From Kocuria sp. (GTDB lineage: Bacteria; Actinomycetota; Actinomycetes; Actinomycetales; Micrococcaceae), in assembly GCA_030453435.1 (NCBI GenBank), contig JAKDKI010000092.1:1-7906 (forward strand): a stretch of 7,906 nt of DNA, read 5' to 3'. The translations under genes were made by a program, and so were the position numbers. The notes below the pieces were generated by a model. That model saw only the letters and a list, made by a program, of their open reading frames with translations, did not search any database and had not been told where the DNA came from. Positions 6,506-7,906 of this stretch are shown here, piece by piece. Within the stretch, counting starts at the first letter, position 1, and every line of letters begins with the position of its first letter.

Positions 6506-7441
6506 TTACGCGGCCTCAATCATCCTCACGGCATCACGTGCGAGTGCGTCCACGCCGCCCGGATGTCCCGCGTCGAGCCAGTGCACCCGCGGGTCCGCGT
6601 GGAACCAGGTGCGTTGTCTCTTGGTGAAGCGCCGGGTGGCCACCACGGTGTCCTCCCGGGCCGCTTCAAGGGTTCGCTCCCCCGCCAGTACATCCAGAAG
6701 TTGGGGATATCCCAGGGCCTTTCCCGCGGTGGGGCTCTCACGCAGTCCTCGCCGTTCGAGCTGGCGCACCTCGTCCAACCATCCCGCGCTGAGCATCCCA
6801 TCGATACGTTGCGCGAGACGCTGGTTCAGCAGCTCTCGGTTCATATCCAAGCCGAATTGGATCGTGGGTCTCACGTACTCACGCTGCGGCATGAACGAGG
6901 TGAACGGCCGCCCGGTGACTTCGTAGACCTCCAGGGCACGTACCAGCCGCCGGTCATCCTTGACGCGCTCTGCAGATTGGGGGTCGACGTCGTTCAGTCG
7001 CGCCAGGAGCTCACCCCGCCCTTGCTCGGCCAACTCGTTCTCAAGCCGGGCACGGACCGCGGGGTCCGTTCCGGGGAATTCAATCGCGTCCACGGCCGCG
7101 CGAACGTACAGTCCGGACCCACCGGCGAGAATCGGCACTTTGCCGCGCCCGGCGACGTCGTCGATGGCGGCCCGAGCATCCGTCTGGAACCGGGCGACGG
7201 AGGCTTCCTCCGAAATATCCATGATGTCCAAGAGGTGGTGCGGAACCCCGCGCCGCTCGGCGACCGAAAGCTTGGCGGTGCCGATGTCCATGCCCCGATA
7301 GAACTGGAGGGCGTCCCCGTTGATGACCTCGCCTTCCAAGTGCTCGGCGAGGGCCAGCGCTAGATCCGATTTACCAGTTCCGGTGGGGCCGACCACGGCG
7401 ATCAGCGGTGCGCCGTGGGCGGGCCAGGAGAAAACGGCCAC
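6506..7441 (-). CDS. miaA: tRNA dimethylallyltransferase MiaA
   Basis: MiaA transfers a dimethylallyl group to N6 of A37, next to the anticodon of tRNAs that read codons starting with U, giving i6A. The 311-residue product has the P-loop GPTGTGKS (18-25), the catalytic region [16 protein letters not shown] (42-57) with conserved Asp43, GGSGLY (107-112), the [11 protein letters not shown] segment (162-172), and the C-terminal TKRQRTWF (273-280). Length and motif order match the family. The start is GTG 7441, 1 nt after the miaB stop; there is no clear ribosome binding site, so translation probably depends on ribosomes finishing miaB. Its product is the substrate of MiaB, so the two adjacent genes encode consecutive steps. 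The end lies 43 nt before the chosen dapF start, or overlaps dapF by 14 nt if the TTG start is used. Confidence 0.96.
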   Translation of the reverse strand: MAVFSWPAHGAPLIAVVGPTGTGKSDLALALAEHLEGEVINGDALQFYRGMDIGTAKLSVAERRGVPHHLLDIMDISEEASVARFQTDARAAIDDVAGRGKVPILAGGSGLYVRAAVDAIEFPGTDPAVRARLENELAEQGRGELLARLNDVDPQSAERVKDDRRLVRALEVYEVTGRPFTSFMPQREYVRPTIQFGLDMNRELLNQRLAQRIDGMLSAGWLDEVRQLERRGLRESPTAGKALGYPQLLDVLAGERTLEAAREDTVVATRRFTKRQRTWFHADPRVHWLDAGHPGGVDALARDAVRMIEAA

Positions 7442-7442
7442 G

Positions 7443-7906
7443 CTAGTTGGTGCGCAGGGTGGGCATGCCGAGTCCGACGGCGCCTGGTTTACCTGAACTA
7501 CCGGTGCCGCACGATTCTGCCTGGGCAGCTTCCCAGGCGTCCCCGCCTCGGGAACGGCGCAGCGAGTATTCGGAGGCGTCCTGAGGATCGGCCAGGAGGT
7601 GGTAGGCCGCCGCCGCCGTCACGGGGACCGTCACGAAGTCACCCGGGCGCGGGGCCTCAGCGCCGTCAGGCACGGAGAAGTGCACGAGCCGCTGGTCCTG
7701 CGAACGACCGCTCAGGCGGTGGGTGCTCTCCGATTTACGGCCCTGGTGTGCGCTGATCAGGACCTCCACGGTGGAGCCGACCAACTGCTGGTTCAACCGT
7801 GCACTGATTCGGTCCTGCAGAGCCGTTAGTCGTTCGAAACGCTCTTGGACAATGTGGTGCGGAACCTGATTCGCCATCTCGCCGGCAGGGGTGCCAGGGC
7901 GAATCG
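7443..7906 (-). CDS. miaB: tRNA-2-methylthio-N6-dimethylallyladenosine synthase MiaB, C-terminal part
   Basis: This is the 3' end of miaB; the frame is open at the right edge, so the start and the radical-SAM core lie outside. MiaB adds a methylthio group to C2 of i6A37 in tRNA using iron-sulfur clusters and SAM. The visible 153 residues begin with RPGTPAGEM, the conserved end of the radical-SAM domain, then a helical linker with [10 protein letters not shown] (21-30), then a TRAM RNA-binding domain (about 37-106, including [13 protein letters not shown] and PGDFVTVPV). An actinobacterial-style tail of about 45 residues follows, ending near GLGMPTL. An internal ATG at 7877 is not the true start because the conserved RPGTPA segment lies before it. 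The stop is 1 nt before miaA. Confidence 0.93.
   Translation of the reverse strand, partial: IRPGTPAGEMANQVPHHIVQERFERLTALQDRISARLNQQLVGSTVEVLISAHQGRKSESTHRLSGRSQDQRLVHFSVPDGAEAPRPGDFVTVPVTAAAAYHLLADPQDASEYSLRRSRGGDAWEAAQAESCGTGSSGKPGAVGLGMPTLRTN

Noticed and set aside
6353..7363. A 336-codon plus-strand open frame opposite miaA and the start of dapF
   Set aside because: The opposite strand carries MiaA and DapF with intact catalytic motifs. The antisense frame shows no recognisable domain and crosses two genes; long antisense frames are expected where third positions are GC-rich.
7443..7877. A complete 144-codon gene starting at ATG 7877
   Set aside because: The frame continues upstream to the edge and encodes the conserved MiaB segment RPGTPAGEM, so this ATG is internal to a truncated miaB.

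Overview
The window is a high-GC chromosomal segment with strongly GC-biased third codon positions. Gene content, gene order and protein style point to an actinobacterium, most likely of the order Micrococcales (Micrococcaceae or a relative). It is a conserved housekeeping neighbourhood: the miaB, miaA, dapF, hflX and lexA genes of many actinobacteria (including Mycobacterium) lie close together in the same general arrangement. I see no insertion sequence, phage gene, CRISPR array, rRNA or tRNA gene, and no base-composition island that would suggest recent transfer.

Layout from left to right. Positions 1-157 are a non-coding regulatory stretch in front of lexA, with two LexA-like half-sites and an inverted repeat. 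lexA (158-907, +) encodes the SOS repressor and ends in front of a perfect 16-bp stem-loop terminator (929-964). Converging on it is a minus-strand pair, hflX (4729 to 3080) followed after only 2 nt by dinG (3077 to 1017). An 86-bp divergent gap separates hflX from a small plus-strand methyltransferase gene (4816-5439) of the RsmC/YbxB type. A 111-bp convergent gap then leads to the minus-strand set miaB (cut by the right edge), miaA and dapF, which reads right to left with almost no spacing.

How the genes relate. MiaA isopentenylates A37 of tRNAs reading UNN codons, and MiaB methylthiolates the same base, so these two are consecutive pathway steps and are effectively fused at the transcript level (1 nt apart). 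DapF makes meso-diaminopimelate for peptidoglycan and lysine. HflX is a ribosome-binding GTPase that splits stalled ribosomes. DinG is an iron-sulfur superfamily 2 DNA helicase, and LexA represses DNA-damage genes. The recurring themes are translation quality (miaA, miaB, hflX, the methyltransferase) and DNA damage (lexA, dinG).

I did not find a previously undescribed multi-gene system here. The points most worth a second look are the unusual half-site arrangement upstream of lexA, a possible divergent gene starting at the left edge, the uncharacterised methyltransferase that interrupts the cluster, and the tight hflX-dinG coupling.
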